Shown: positions 31,156 through 40,700, numbered from the stretch's first letter. The stretch: 64,000 nt of DNA from JASLDZ01 sp964244065 (GCA_964244065.1 CAXTHH010000001.1:434001-498000); one strand, 5' to 3'. Notes: generated from the letters alone by a model not told the origin. Numbers and translations are program-made.

Positions 31156-31226
31156 GGAGGGAGGGTTCCGTTCCTCCCGCAAGCGCTCTAGGACGGGCGC
31201 CGCCGAACCGGAGACCCCGACCGCCC

Positions 31227-31841
31227 ATGGGCGTCCAGGCCATCGCCTTCTATGTGCTGAGCGTGATCACCGTCGCGTCCGCGGTCTTCGTGGTGACGCA
31301 GCGCAATCCCGTGCACAGCGTGCTGTTCCTGATCCTGACCTTCTTCACGGCCGCCGGGCTGTTCGTGCTCCTGGGCGCGGAGTTCCTGGCGATGCTGCTG
31401 GTGGTGGTCTACGTCGGAGCGGTCGCGGTGCTGTTCCTGTTCGTCGTCATGATGCTGGACGTGGACTTCGGCACCTTGCGGCAGGGCTTCGCCAAGTACC
31501 TGCCCCTGGGTCTCGCCGTCTCGGGCTTCCTGCTCGGCGAGATGATCCTGGTCTCCACCGCGGTGGCGGACCGGGGCGCGCACATCCAGAAGGCGCCGAC
31601 GCTGATCGCGGGCGTGTCGAACACCGAGCAGATCGGGCGCGTGCTTTACACGGACTATGTCTACTTCTTCCAGGCGGCCGGCCTGATCCTGCTGGTCGCC
31701 ATGATCGGCGCCATCGTGCTGACCCTGCGCCACCGCCCGGGCGTGAAGCGCCAGACCGTCGCCGACCAGATCGCGCGCACGCCGGCCCAGGGCATGGAAG
31801 TGGTCAAGGGCGTGAAGGTGGGCGAGGGGGTGACGCTGTGA
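31227..31841 (+). CDS. nuoJ: NADH-quinone oxidoreductase subunit J
   Basis: 204 residues starting MGVQAIAFYVLSVITVASAVFVV. Five membrane helices are visible, with the conserved NPVHSVLFLILTFFTAAGLFVLLGAEFLAMLLVVVYVGAVAVLFLFVVMMLDV stretch containing the Glu of helix 3 and the pi-bulge region. It is a proton-channel subunit near NuoA/K. The stop overlaps nuoK (GTGA). Confidence 0.96.
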   Translation: MGVQAIAFYVLSVITVASAVFVVTQRNPVHSVLFLILTFFTAAGLFVLLGAEFLAMLLVVVYVGAVAVLFLFVVMMLDVDFGTLRQGFAKYLPLGLAVSGFLLGEMILVSTAVADRGAHIQKAPTLIAGVSNTEQIGRVLYTDYVYFFQAAGLILLVAMIGAIVLTLRHRPGVKRQTVADQIARTPAQGMEVVKGVKVGEGVTL

Positions 31842-32143
31842 TCGGCCTGCCGCACTACCTGGCGGTCGCCGCCATGCTGTTCACCATCGGCGTGTTCGGC
31901 ATCTTCGTGAACCGCCGCAACATCATCGTCATCCTGATGGCGATCGAGCTGATCCTGCTGGCGGTGAACATCAACCTGGTGGCGTTCAGCGTCTATCTGC
32001 ACGACGTCGTGGGGCAGATCTTCGCCATGTTCGTGCTGACCGTGGCGGCCGCCGAGGCCGCCGTGGGCCTCGCCATCCTGGTCACCTTCTTCCGCAACCG
32101 CGGCGACATCTCGGTCGACGAAGCCAACATGATGAAGGGCTGA
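31838..32143 (+). CDS. nuoK: NADH-quinone oxidoreductase subunit K
   Basis: 101 residues from a GTG overlapping the nuoJ stop. Three helices carry the two conserved membrane glutamates: IVILMAIELILLAVNINLVAF and LTVAAAEAAVGLAILV. It is an ND4L-like proton-channel subunit. The C terminus is DEANMMKG. It lies 8 bases before the TTG start of nuoL. Confidence 0.96.
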   Translation: MIGLPHYLAVAAMLFTIGVFGIFVNRRNIIVILMAIELILLAVNINLVAFSVYLHDVVGQIFAMFVLTVAAAEAAVGLAILVTFFRNRGDISVDEANMMKG

Positions 32144-32151
32144 GCCGTCTC

Positions 32152-34242
32152 TTGGAACTGATCCTCGCCCTCATCGTCTTCGGCCCGCTGTTCGGTGCGG
32201 CCGTGGCCGGCCTGTTCGGCCGCCGGATCGGCGGCGTGCCCGCGATGGCCGTGACGACGGCGCTCCTGTTCGTCTCGTGCGGGCTCGCCTGGTACACCTT
32301 CGCCCAGACCGCGTTCGGCGCGTGGGAGGGCCACCACGTGGTCCGCTTCCTGCCCTTCATCGAGGTGGGCGACTTCCGCTCGGCCTGGTCGGTGCGGCTC
32401 GACACGCTGTCTGCGGTGATGCTGATCGTGGTGACCACGGTCTCCGCCCTCGTGCACCTGTATTCCTGGGGGTACATGGCGGAGGATCCGAGCAAGCCGC
32501 GGTTCTTCGCCTACCTGTCGCTCTTCACCTTCGCCATGCTGATGCTGGTGACCGCGGCGGACTTCATGCAGCTGTTCTTCGGCTGGGAGGGCGTGGGCCT
32601 CGCCAGCTACCTGCTGATCGGGTTCTGGTTCAAGAAACCGACCGCCAACGCGGCCAGCATCAAGGCCTTCGTCGTCAACCGGGTGGGCGACTTCGGTTTC
32701 GCGCTCGGCATCATGACGGTGTTCTGGCAGTTCCACACCATCGAGTTCGCCCCGCTATTCCCGCAGATCGCGGGCCACGTCGGCCAGACCTGGTGGTTCG
32801 CGGGCGCCTACTGGAGCGCGCTGGACCTCGCGGGCGTGCTGCTGCTGATCGGGGCGATGGGCAAGAGCGCCCAGTTCTTCCTGCACACCTGGCTGCCGGA
32901 CGCCATGGAGGGCCCGACGCCCGTCTCGGCGCTAATCCACGCGGCCACCATGGTCACCGCCGGCGTCTACATGCTGTGCCTGCTGTCGCCGCTGTACGAG
33001 CACGCGCCGCAGGCCCGCAACGCCATCATCGTGGTGGGAACGGTCACCTCGCTGTTCGCCGCCACGGTCGGCCTGGCGCAGAACGACATCAAGCGGGTGA
33101 TCGCCTATTCGACGTGCTCGCAGCTCGGCTACATGTTCTTCGCCGCGGGCGTGGGCGCCTACCAGGCGGCCATGTTCCACCTGTTTACGCACGCCTTCTT
33201 CAAGGCGCTGCTGTTCCTGGGCGCCGGCAGCGTGATCCACGGCATGCACCACGAGCAGGACATGCGGAGGATGGGCGGCCTCGCCCGTTTCCTGCCGATC
33301 ACCTTCGCGGCCATGACCATCGGCAACATCGCCATCACCGGCCTGGGCGTCCCCGGCCTGGGCGGCTTCGCGGGCTTCTACTCGAAGGACGCGATCCTTG
33401 AGACGGCGTTTGCGGCGGGGCAGGGCGGAAACGGGCTCGGCTATTTCGCCTACGTCATCGGGACGTTCGTGGCCGGGTTGACCGCCTTCTACTCCTGGCG
33501 CCTGGCCTTCATGACCTTCAACGGGCCCAAGGCGTGGCTCGACGGCGACGCGCAAGCCGACCCCGACCAGCACGCCTCGGCCGCCGCGCACGGCGACCAC
33601 GCCACGGGCGCGCAGGCCGAGACGCACTCCGAGCCCGATACGCACGGCGACCACCATGGCGTCGACGCGCACCACCCGCCCCACGAGAGCCCGTGGACCA
33701 TGCTGGTCCCGCTCGTCGTGCTGTCGATCGGCGCGATCGCCGCTGGGTTCGCCTTCCTGCCCTACTTCGTGGGCCATCATCAGGTGGAGTTCTGGCGCGG
33801 CTCGATCTTCACCGGCGCGGAGAACGAGGTGCTGGAGCGTCACGAGCACCTGCAGAGCTGGGTGCCCAACCTGCCTCTGGCCGCCGCCGTGCTCGGCACG
33901 CTGGTCGCAGCCTACTTCTACCTGTGGAAGATCGGCGCGGCGAAGCGGCTGGCCGAGCAGAAGGGGCCGCTCTACCTGTTCGTCTACAACAAGTGGTTCT
34001 TCGACGAGCTCTACCAGGCCACCTTCGTGCGCGGCGCCAAGGCGCTGGGCGACCTGTTCTGGAAGGGCGGCGACGTCCGCATCATCGACCGGCTGGGGCC
34101 CAACGGGTTCGCCTGGCTTTCCGCCCGGTTCGGCGCGGGCCTGGGCCGCATCCAGACGGGCTTCCTGTACCACTACGCCTTTGTGATGCTTCTGGGCGTC
34201 GCGGGCCTGCTCTCCTACGCCCTGTGGGCGTGGGCGCGCTGA
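32152..34242 (+). CDS. nuoL: NADH-quinone oxidoreductase subunit L
   Basis: 696 residues from a TTG start (MELILALIVFGPLFGAAVAG); no better start lies nearby. The antiporter-like core is clear: FFGWEGVGLASYLLIGFWF, GKSAQFFLHTWLPDAMEGPTPVSALIHAATMVTAGVYML, and NDIKRVIAYSTCSQLGYM. Residues about 463-515 form a loop with ten histidines (GDHATGAQAETHSEPDTHGD and neighbours) before PPHESPWTMLVPLV. The C-terminal lateral helix region follows. It is the distal proton pump of complex I. Confidence 0.96.
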   Translation: MELILALIVFGPLFGAAVAGLFGRRIGGVPAMAVTTALLFVSCGLAWYTFAQTAFGAWEGHHVVRFLPFIEVGDFRSAWSVRLDTLSAVMLIVVTTVSALVHLYSWGYMAEDPSKPRFFAYLSLFTFAMLMLVTAADFMQLFFGWEGVGLASYLLIGFWFKKPTANAASIKAFVVNRVGDFGFALGIMTVFWQFHTIEFAPLFPQIAGHVGQTWWFAGAYWSALDLAGVLLLIGAMGKSAQFFLHTWLPDAMEGPTPVSALIHAATMVTAGVYMLCLLSPLYEHAPQARNAIIVVGTVTSLFAATVGLAQNDIKRVIAYSTCSQLGYMFFAAGVGAYQAAMFHLFTHAFFKALLFLGAGSVIHGMHHEQDMRRMGGLARFLPITFAAMTIGNIAITGLGVPGLGGFAGFYSKDAILETAFAAGQGGNGLGYFAYVIGTFVAGLTAFYSWRLAFMTFNGPKAWLDGDAQADPDQHASAAAHGDHATGAQAETHSEPDTHGDHHGVDAHHPPHESPWTMLVPLVVLSIGAIAAGFAFLPYFVGHHQVEFWRGSIFTGAENEVLERHEHLQSWVPNLPLAAAVLGTLVAAYFYLWKIGAAKRLAEQKGPLYLFVYNKWFFDELYQATFVRGAKALGDLFWKGGDVRIIDRLGPNGFAWLSARFGAGLGRIQTGFLYHYAFVMLLGVAGLLSYALWAWAR

Positions 34243-34258
34243 GCGGGGAGGAACCAGC

Positions 34259-35755
34259 ATGACCGGCATCCTCTCCGTCATCACCTACCTGCCCCTGGTG
34301 GGCGCGGCGGCGATCCTGCTCACGCGGCTGTTCGCGGGCGGCAAGGTCGACAGCCCCACCACAGCCTTCAACGCCAAGCTGATCGCGCTGGTCACAACGC
34401 TCGCCACCTTCGGCGTGAGCGTGGTGATGGTGGCCCGCTTCGCCCCCGCCCAGCCCGGCTTCCAATTCCTGGAGGAGGCGGCCTGGTTCGCCGGCGCGAG
34501 CTACCGCATGGGCGTGGACGGCATCAGCGTGCTCCTGGTGCTCCTGACCACCTTCCTGATGCCGATCTGCATCCTGGCCAGCTGGAGCTCGATCAAGGAC
34601 CGGGTGGTCGAATACTTTATCGCCTTTCTGGTGCTCGAGACGCTGATGGTGGGCACCTTCTGCGCGCTCGACCTGATCCTGTTCTACATCTTCTTCGAGT
34701 TCGGGCTGATCCCGATGTTCATCATCATCGGGGTGTGGGGCGGCAAGAACCGGGTCTACGCGGCCTACAAGTTCTTCCTCTACACGCTCTTGGGCTCGGT
34801 GCTGATGCTGGCGGCGATCCTGGCCATGGTCGGCATCGCGGGCACGAGCTCGATACCGGCGCTCCTGGCCTACAAGTTCGACCCCGGCCTGCAGCTGCTC
34901 CTGTGGCTGGCCTTCTTCGCCTCGTTCGCGGTGAAGATGCCCATGTGGCCGGTGCACACGTGGTTGCCCGACGCGCACGTCGAGGCGCCGACCGCGGGTT
35001 CCGTGATCCTGGCCGGCGTGCTGCTGAAGCTCGGCGGCTACGGCTTCATGCGCTTCTCGATCCCCATGTTCCCGCACGGCAGCGACGTGTTCCGCCCGCT
35101 GGTGTTCACGCTCAGCGCCATCGCCATAGTCTGGGCGTCGCTGGTCGCGTTCCGGCAGACGGACATCAAGAAGCTGATCGCCTATTCCTCGGTGGCGCAC
35201 ATGGGCTTCGTGACCATGGGCATTTTCAGCGGCAACCTGCAGGGCGAGCAGGGCGCCCTGTTCCAGATGCTGAGCCACGGCCTGATCAGCGGCGCGCTCT
35301 TCCTGTGCGTGGGCGTGGTCTACGACCGGATGCACACGCGCGAGATCGCCTTCTACGGAGGGCTGGTGAACCGGATGCCGGTCTACGCGGCGGTGTTCCT
35401 GCTGTTCACCATGGGCAACGTCGGCCTGCCGGGCACCAGCGGCTTCGTCGGCGAGATGCTGACCATGGTCGGCGCGTACGGCGCCTCCACCTGGACGGCG
35501 CTGGTCGCCTGCACGGGCGTGATCCTGTCGGCCGTCTACGCCCTCTCGCTGTACCGGCGCGTGACGCTCGGCGAGATGACCAACCCCAAGCTGATGGCCA
35601 TCACCGACATGGACGCCCGGGAGTGGGTGGTCTTCGCGCCGCTGATCGTCGGCACGCTGCTGCTGGGCGTCTACCCCCACCTGATCACCGACGTGACGGA
35701 GGCCTCGGTGCAGCGCCTCGTCGACGGCTGGCGCACCGCGCTGGCCGCCCGCTGA
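34259..35755 (+). CDS. nuoM: NADH-quinone oxidoreductase subunit M
   Basis: 498 residues. The Mrp-antiporter-type core contains FIFFEFGLIPMFIIIGVWGG, SFAVKMPMWPVHTWLPDAHVEAPTAGSVILAGVLLKLGGYG and TDIKKLIAYSSVAHMGFV, carrying the conserved Glu and Lys residues of the proton path. GGAGGAACCAGC before the ATG gives a good ribosome binding site. It is a membrane-arm proton pump of complex I. Confidence 0.97.
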   Translation: MTGILSVITYLPLVGAAAILLTRLFAGGKVDSPTTAFNAKLIALVTTLATFGVSVVMVARFAPAQPGFQFLEEAAWFAGASYRMGVDGISVLLVLLTTFLMPICILASWSSIKDRVVEYFIAFLVLETLMVGTFCALDLILFYIFFEFGLIPMFIIIGVWGGKNRVYAAYKFFLYTLLGSVLMLAAILAMVGIAGTSSIPALLAYKFDPGLQLLLWLAFFASFAVKMPMWPVHTWLPDAHVEAPTAGSVILAGVLLKLGGYGFMRFSIPMFPHGSDVFRPLVFTLSAIAIVWASLVAFRQTDIKKLIAYSSVAHMGFVTMGIFSGNLQGEQGALFQMLSHGLISGALFLCVGVVYDRMHTREIAFYGGLVNRMPVYAAVFLLFTMGNVGLPGTSGFVGEMLTMVGAYGASTWTALVACTGVILSAVYALSLYRRVTLGEMTNPKLMAITDMDAREWVVFAPLIVGTLLLGVYPHLITDVTEASVQRLVDGWRTALAAR

Positions 35756-35769
35756 GGACCGCGTAGCTC

Positions 35770-37209
35770 ATGGACCTGTCCGGCGCGCTGCAGATCGCGC
35801 TTCCCGAGATCATCCTGGCCCTGTCGGCGCTGCTGCTGCTGGCCTTCGGCGCGTTCGGCGGCGAGAAGGTCGGCCGCTTCGTGGCCGCGGGGGCCGGGAT
35901 CGCGCTGGCCGCTTCGGCGGCGGCGGCGGCGCTCTCGCCCTTCGGCTCGGCGTTCAACGGCGGCTTCGTGGCCGACAGCCTGTCGCGCTACAGCAAGGTG
36001 GCCATCTACCTCGCCAGCGCCGTGGCCATCGTGCTCGGCGACGCCTGGCTGGACCGGCTGGGCGACAACAAGTTCGAGTACCCCGTCCTGATCGTGCTGG
36101 CCGCCCTCGGCCTCGGCATGATGGCCTCCTCCGGCGACCTGATCTCGCTGTACGTGGGCGTGGAGCTGTTCAGCCTGGCCACCTACGTGCTGGCCGCCTT
36201 CCGCCGCGACGATGCGCGCGCCTCCGAAGCGGGGCTCAAGTACTTCGTGCTGGGCGCCTTGTCCTCCGGGCTGCTGCTCTACGGGGCCTCGCTGGTCTAC
36301 GGCTTCGCCGGTTCGGTGACGTACGTGGAGATCGCCGCGGCGGTGAAGGCCGGGGCGGGCACGGGCGTGATCTTCGGCCTGGTGTTCCTGATCTGCGGCC
36401 TCGCGTTCAAGGTCTCGGCCGCCCCGTTCCACATGTGGACGCCCGACGTCTACGAGGGCGCGCCGACGCCGGTGGTGGCCTTCATCGCCGCCGCGCCCAA
36501 GCTCGCGGCCATGGTGCTGTTCGCCCGGGCGCTGGGGCAGGGCTTTCCCGACGCCGTGCCCCAGTGGGCGCAGGTGATCGTGCTGATCGGCGTGATCTCC
36601 GCCGCGGTGGGGGCCCTGGCGGGGCTGGTGCAGAAGAACCTGAAGCGGCTCCTGGCCTACAGCTCCATCGCCAACATCGGCTATGCGCTGATCGGCCTGT
36701 CGGCCGGCACCCAGCAGGGCGTGGAGGGCATGCTGCTGTTCATGACCCTCTACATGATCGACATCACCGGCTTCTTCGCCTGCCTGGAGGCGCTGAAGCG
36801 CGGCGGCAAGCCGATCGAGCGGCTGGAGGACTTCGCCGGCCTGATCAAGACGCACCCGGGCGTCGCCCTGGCGCTGACGGTGCTGTCGCTGTCGGTGCTG
36901 GGCCTGCCGCCGTTCTCAGGCTTCTGGTCGAAGTACTTCGTGTTCAAGGCGGCGATCGCAGCCGGCCAGTCGCCCGCCGCGGTGATCGCGCTCGTGCTGA
37001 GCGTGGTCGCCGCCTTCTACTACCTGCGCCTGATCAAGACGATGTGGTTCGACGCGCCCGTCGGCGAGGTGGACCGGGGCCCAATCGAGGCCCGCGGCGT
37101 GGCCTACGCCGCCGCCCTGTTCGCCTTCCCCGGCGTGCTGCCCGCCCTGGCGCTGCTGCAGCCGGCCGCCGCGCTGGCGAGCCGATCGTTCGGTGGGCTC
37201 CATCCTTGA
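35770..37209 (+). CDS. nuoN: NADH-quinone oxidoreductase subunit N
   Basis: 479 residues starting MDLSGALQIALPEIILALSALLLL. About fourteen helices are present, with SLYVGVELFSLATYVLAAF, FKVSAAPFHMWTPDVYEGAPTPVVAFIAAAPKLAA and KRLLAYSSIANIGYALIG as family motifs. It is the third antiporter-like subunit and the last gene of the nuo cluster. A palindromic repeat 5 bases after its stop may end or stabilise the transcript. Confidence 0.97.
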   Translation: MDLSGALQIALPEIILALSALLLLAFGAFGGEKVGRFVAAGAGIALAASAAAAALSPFGSAFNGGFVADSLSRYSKVAIYLASAVAIVLGDAWLDRLGDNKFEYPVLIVLAALGLGMMASSGDLISLYVGVELFSLATYVLAAFRRDDARASEAGLKYFVLGALSSGLLLYGASLVYGFAGSVTYVEIAAAVKAGAGTGVIFGLVFLICGLAFKVSAAPFHMWTPDVYEGAPTPVVAFIAAAPKLAAMVLFARALGQGFPDAVPQWAQVIVLIGVISAAVGALAGLVQKNLKRLLAYSSIANIGYALIGLSAGTQQGVEGMLLFMTLYMIDITGFFACLEALKRGGKPIERLEDFAGLIKTHPGVALALTVLSLSVLGLPPFSGFWSKYFVFKAAIAAGQSPAAVIALVLSVVAAFYYLRLIKTMWFDAPVGEVDRGPIEARGVAYAAALFAFPGVLPALALLQPAAALASRSFGGLHP

Positions 37210-37213
37210 CTCC

Positions 37214-37322
37214 GCTCATCCCCGCGGAAGCGGGGACCTGGTGTCGACCGCGCGCGTGGGCCGACCGATGATGAGCGTGGCGGAGCCGCTCATACGGGAT
37301 CCCCGCTTCCGCGGGGACGAGC
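37214..37322. repeat. Intergenic palindromic repeat, copy 2 (nuoN-birA)
   Basis: GCTCATCCCCGC-GGAA-GCGGGGACC at the left and GGATCCCCGC-TTCC-GCGGGGACGAGC at the right, with a second GATGAGCG and GCCGCTCA inside. The right end runs into GGCGGAGGAGGGG, the ribosome binding site of birA. It is the same family as copies at 31053 and 40579. Confidence 0.82.
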
Positions 37323-37337
37323 GGCGGAGGAGGGGCT

Positions 37338-38084
37338 GTGACTGACCGCACTCCCATCCTGAGCTTCGACGCGCTCGACTCCACCAACGCCGAGGCGCGA
37401 CGCCGGGCCGAAGCGGGCGAGGGCGGCCCCCTGTGGATCAGGGCGCGCGTGCAGACGGCGGGCCGCGGCCGGCGCGGCCGCGCCTGGTCCACCGATGCGG
37501 GCAACCTTGCCGCCACGCTGCTGACCTCCACGGGCAAGCCGCCCGCCGAGGCCGCGCAGGTCTCCTTCGTGGCGGCCCTGGCCGTGGCCGACCTGGCGGC
37601 CCGTTACGTTCCCGAGCCGCTCGTGCGCCTCAAGTGGCCCAACGACGTGCTGGTGAACGGGCGCAAGCTCTCCGGCGTGCTGATCGAGTCGGGGACGCGG
37701 CCCGGCGGCGGCCTGTGGCTGGCGGTGGGCATCGGCGTGAACCTCGCCGAGGCCCCCGTCGGCGTGGAGCGGCCGGCGACCTGCCTCGCTGAGCACCTGC
37801 GATCGGAGTGCGCCCGGCCACCCTCGCCCGAGCAGGCGATGGAGACGCTCGCCGACGTCTTCGCTCGCCGCTCCGCGCTGTGGGAGGCCGAGGGCTTCCC
37901 CGCCGTGGCCGCCGCCTGGAGCGCCCGCGCCGACCTGGGCCGCCGCGTCACCGCGCGCCTGCCCGCCGAGACTCTGGAGGGCGTGGCCGAGGCGCTGGAG
38001 CCCGACGGCGCCCTGCGCCTGCGCCTGGACGACGGCGCGGTGCGCCGCGTCACCGCGGGCGACGTCTTCCCGGTGGCCGCCTGA
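37338..38084 (+). CDS. birA: Biotin--[acetyl-CoA-carboxylase] ligase
   Basis: 248 residues from a GTG. It has only the catalytic domain, with no N-terminal DNA-binding domain, so it is a class I ligase and not a repressor. Motifs: SFDALDSTNAEARR, the biotinyl-AMP loop TAGRGRRGRAWS, LKWPNDVLVNGRKLSGVLIES and the C-terminal SH3-like ADVFP end. It attaches biotin to carboxylase carrier proteins. Its stop overlaps the coaX start (TGATG). The birA-coaX pair directly downstream of nuoN is common in this group. Confidence 0.94.
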   Translation: MTDRTPILSFDALDSTNAEARRRAEAGEGGPLWIRARVQTAGRGRRGRAWSTDAGNLAATLLTSTGKPPAEAAQVSFVAALAVADLAARYVPEPLVRLKWPNDVLVNGRKLSGVLIESGTRPGGGLWLAVGIGVNLAEAPVGVERPATCLAEHLRSECARPPSPEQAMETLADVFARRSALWEAEGFPAVAAAWSARADLGRRVTARLPAETLEGVAEALEPDGALRLRLDDGAVRRVTAGDVFPVAA

Positions 38085-38869
38085 TGCTGCTCGCCGTCGA
38101 GCAGGGGAACACCAACACCCTCTTCGCGGTGCACGACGGGAGCGCGTGGATCGCCCAGTGGCGCACCGCCACCGCCAGCACGCGAACGGCCGACGAGTAC
38201 GCCGTGTGGCTGTCGCAGCTCCTCGCCATGGCGGGGCTGACGCTCGGCGCCCTGGACGCCTGCATCATCTCCAGCGTGGTCCCCCAGTCGATCTTCAACC
38301 TGCGCAACCTCGCTCGTCGCTACCTGAAGACCGAGCCCATGGTGGTGGGCGAGAACGTGGACCTCGGCGTTCCCGTGCGCATCGAGAAGCCCAACGAGGC
38401 GGGGGCAGACCGGCTGGTGAACGCCATCGGCGCGCACCTGGCCTACCCCGGCGACCTCTTGGTGGTCGACAGCGGCACGGCCACCACCTTCGACGTGGTG
38501 GCCGCCGACGGCGGGTTCGAGGGCGGCGTCATCGCTCCCGGCGTGAACCTCTCCATGCAGGCGCTGCACGAGGCGGCGGCCAAGCTGCCGCGGATCGCCA
38601 TCCAGCGCCCCGAGCGCAACCGCGCCATCGGCCACGACACCGTCTCGGCCATGCAGTCCGGCGTCTTCTGGGGTTACATCGGCCTGATCGAGGGGCTGGT
38701 CTCGCGCATCAAGGCCGAGTGGGCCAGGCCCATGACGGTGATCGGCACCGGCGGCGTCGCCAGCTTGTTCGAGGGCGCCACCGCCGCCATCGACCGCTTC
38801 GATCCCGACCTGACGCTGCGCGGCCTCCTCGAAATCCACCGGCGCAACGCCCATGTGACGAGCGAATGA
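38084..38869 (+). CDS. coaX: Type III pantothenate kinase
   Basis: 261 residues from the ATG at 38084 (MLLAVEQGNTNTLFAVHDGS); an apparent longer frame is a shadow of birA. It is an ASKHA-fold kinase with VVDSGTATTFDVV and EAGADRLVNAIGAH. The phosphate-1 motif usually reads D-x-GNTN but here is E-Q-GNTN (Glu6). It catalyses the first step of coenzyme A synthesis and is potassium-dependent in known members. Its stop overlaps the RNase J start (ATGA). Confidence 0.93.
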   Translation: MLLAVEQGNTNTLFAVHDGSAWIAQWRTATASTRTADEYAVWLSQLLAMAGLTLGALDACIISSVVPQSIFNLRNLARRYLKTEPMVVGENVDLGVPVRIEKPNEAGADRLVNAIGAHLAYPGDLLVVDSGTATTFDVVAADGGFEGGVIAPGVNLSMQALHEAAAKLPRIAIQRPERNRAIGHDTVSAMQSGVFWGYIGLIEGLVSRIKAEWARPMTVIGTGGVASLFEGATAAIDRFDPDLTLRGLLEIHRRNAHVTSE

Positions 38870-40566
38870 CTGACATCCAAGCGACGCGGGCCGGCCCCGC
38901 AGACGAACTCGTGTTCCTGCCGCTGGGCGGCTCGAACGAGATCGGCATGAACTTCAACCTGTACGGCTACGGCCCCGAGCGCGACCGCAAGTGGCTGGCC
39001 GTGGACCTGGGCGTGACCTTCGGCGACGTGACCACGCCCGGCGTGGACATCATCGTGCCCGACCCGACCTACATCGAGGGCGAGCGGCAGAACCTGCTGG
39101 GCATCGTGCTCACCCACGCGCACGAGGACCACATCGGCGGCCTCGCCTGGCTGTGGCCCCGCCTCAAGGCGCCGATCTACGCCACGCCCTTCACCGCCTT
39201 CCTGGTGCGCGAGAAGCTGCGCGAGGCCGACCTCTTGGGCCAGGTCACCATCCACGAGGTGCCGCTCGGCGGGCAGGTGCGGCTCGGGCCGTTCACCATC
39301 GACCTCGTAACCATGACCCACTCCACGCCCGAACCGAACGCCCTGGCGATCCGCACGCCTCTGGGCGTGGTGCTGCACACGGGCGACTGGAAGATCGACC
39401 CCGACCCGATCACCGGCGGCCTGACCGATGAGGACGCCCTGCGCCGCCTGGGCGACGAGGGCGTGCTGGCCATGACCTGCGACAGCACCAACGTGTTCGT
39501 CGACGGCGTCGCCGGCTCCGAGGCGGTCGTGCGCGAGGCCATGACCAAGCTCGTGGGCGAGCTGAAGGGCAAGATCGCCGTCGGCTGCTTCGCCTCCAAC
39601 GTGGCCCGCATGGACAGCGTGATCCGCGCCGCCGAGGCGAACGACCGCCGCGTGTGCCTCTTGGGCCGCTCGATGCACCGCATGTCGGCCGCCGCGCGCA
39701 GCGTGGGTCTGCTCAAGGGGCTGAAGGACTTCGTCACCGACGCGGAGGCGGGCTACTTCCCCGAGGACAAGGTGCTGTACCTGTGCACCGGCAGCCAGGG
39801 CGAGCAGCGCGCCGCGCTGAGCCGCATCGCCGACGGCACGCACCCGCACGTGAGGCTGGGGCAGGGCGACCACGTGGTGTTCTCCAGCCGCCAGATCCCG
39901 GGGAACGAGATCGCGATCCGAAGCCTGCAGAACCGGCTCAGCGACAAGGGCGTGCGCCTGCACACCGAGCGCGAGCACCCGGGCATCCACGTCAGCGGCC
40001 ACCCGTGCCGCGACGAGCTGCGCCAGATGTACCAGTGGGTGCGCCCGGCCATCGCCCTGCCCACCCACGGCGAGCGCCGCCACAGCCTGGAGCACGCCGC
40101 GCTCGCCCGCGAGATGCAGGTCGGCCAGGCTATCGCCGCGCGCAACGGCGACATGGTCCGCATCGCCCCCGGCCGGGCCGAGGTCGTGGACGAGGTGCCC
40201 TCGGGCGTCCTCTACGTCGACGGCGGCGTGCTCACGCCCGCCAACTCCAGCCAGCTGCGCGAGCGGCGGCACGTGGCCAGCAACGGCGCGCTGATGGTGG
40301 CCGTGACGCTCGACAAGAAGGGGCGGCTGGCCGCCGAGATCAACGTCAAGTCTCTGGGCTTGGCGGGCGACGACGAGTACCCGCTCGCCGAGGCGCTGGA
40401 CGACCTCTGCGAGGACGCCGAGGACGCGGTGAAGGGCCTCAAGCCCGACCAGCGCGACGACGACCGCGCCGTGGAGCAGGCCGTGGGCCGAGCGTTGAAG
40501 CGTGCGGCGCAACGCATCTGGGACCGCCGCCCGGCGGTGGAGACGCTGGTGACGCGGGTGGGGTGA
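38866..40566 (+). CDS. rnj: Ribonuclease J
   Basis: 566 residues starting MTDIQATRAGPADELVFLPLGG. Metallo-beta-lactamase motif HxHxDH at 84-89 (LTHAHEDHIGG), then TMTHSTPEPNALAI, LHTGDWKIDPDP, the beta-CASP part with CDSTNVF, FSSRQIPGNE, HVSGHPCRDELRQMYQWVRPAIALPTHGERRH. The C-terminal domain is short. It matures and degrades RNA from the 5' end. It forms one overlapping unit with birA and coaX. Longer upstream frames are coaX shadows. Confidence 0.95.
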   Translation: MTDIQATRAGPADELVFLPLGGSNEIGMNFNLYGYGPERDRKWLAVDLGVTFGDVTTPGVDIIVPDPTYIEGERQNLLGIVLTHAHEDHIGGLAWLWPRLKAPIYATPFTAFLVREKLREADLLGQVTIHEVPLGGQVRLGPFTIDLVTMTHSTPEPNALAIRTPLGVVLHTGDWKIDPDPITGGLTDEDALRRLGDEGVLAMTCDSTNVFVDGVAGSEAVVREAMTKLVGELKGKIAVGCFASNVARMDSVIRAAEANDRRVCLLGRSMHRMSAAARSVGLLKGLKDFVTDAEAGYFPEDKVLYLCTGSQGEQRAALSRIADGTHPHVRLGQGDHVVFSSRQIPGNEIAIRSLQNRLSDKGVRLHTEREHPGIHVSGHPCRDELRQMYQWVRPAIALPTHGERRHSLEHAALAREMQVGQAIAARNGDMVRIAPGRAEVVDEVPSGVLYVDGGVLTPANSSQLRERRHVASNGALMVAVTLDKKGRLAAEINVKSLGLAGDDEYPLAEALDDLCEDAEDAVKGLKPDQRDDDRAVEQAVGRALKRAAQRIWDRRPAVETLVTRVG

Positions 40567-40578
40567 CTCCCTCCTTCC

Positions 40579-40690
40579 GCTCATCCCCGCGGAAGCGGGG
40601 ACCCAGGTCTCACTCCGCGCACCTGGGCCGAACACTGATCGAGCGTCGCGGAGCCGCTCAAACCGGGTCTCCGCTTCCGCGGGGACGAGC
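40579..40690. repeat. Intergenic palindromic repeat, copy 3 (rnj-mce)
   Basis: GCTCATCCCCGC-GGAA-GCGGGGACC on the left and GGTCTCCGC-TTCC-GCGGGGACGAGC on the right, with GAGCGTCGCGGAGCCGCTCA inside, very close to copy 2. The right end continues GGAGG (40691-40695), which serves as the ribosome binding site of the next gene, five bases before its GTG. Confidence 0.83.
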
Positions 40691-40700
40691 GGAGGTAAAG

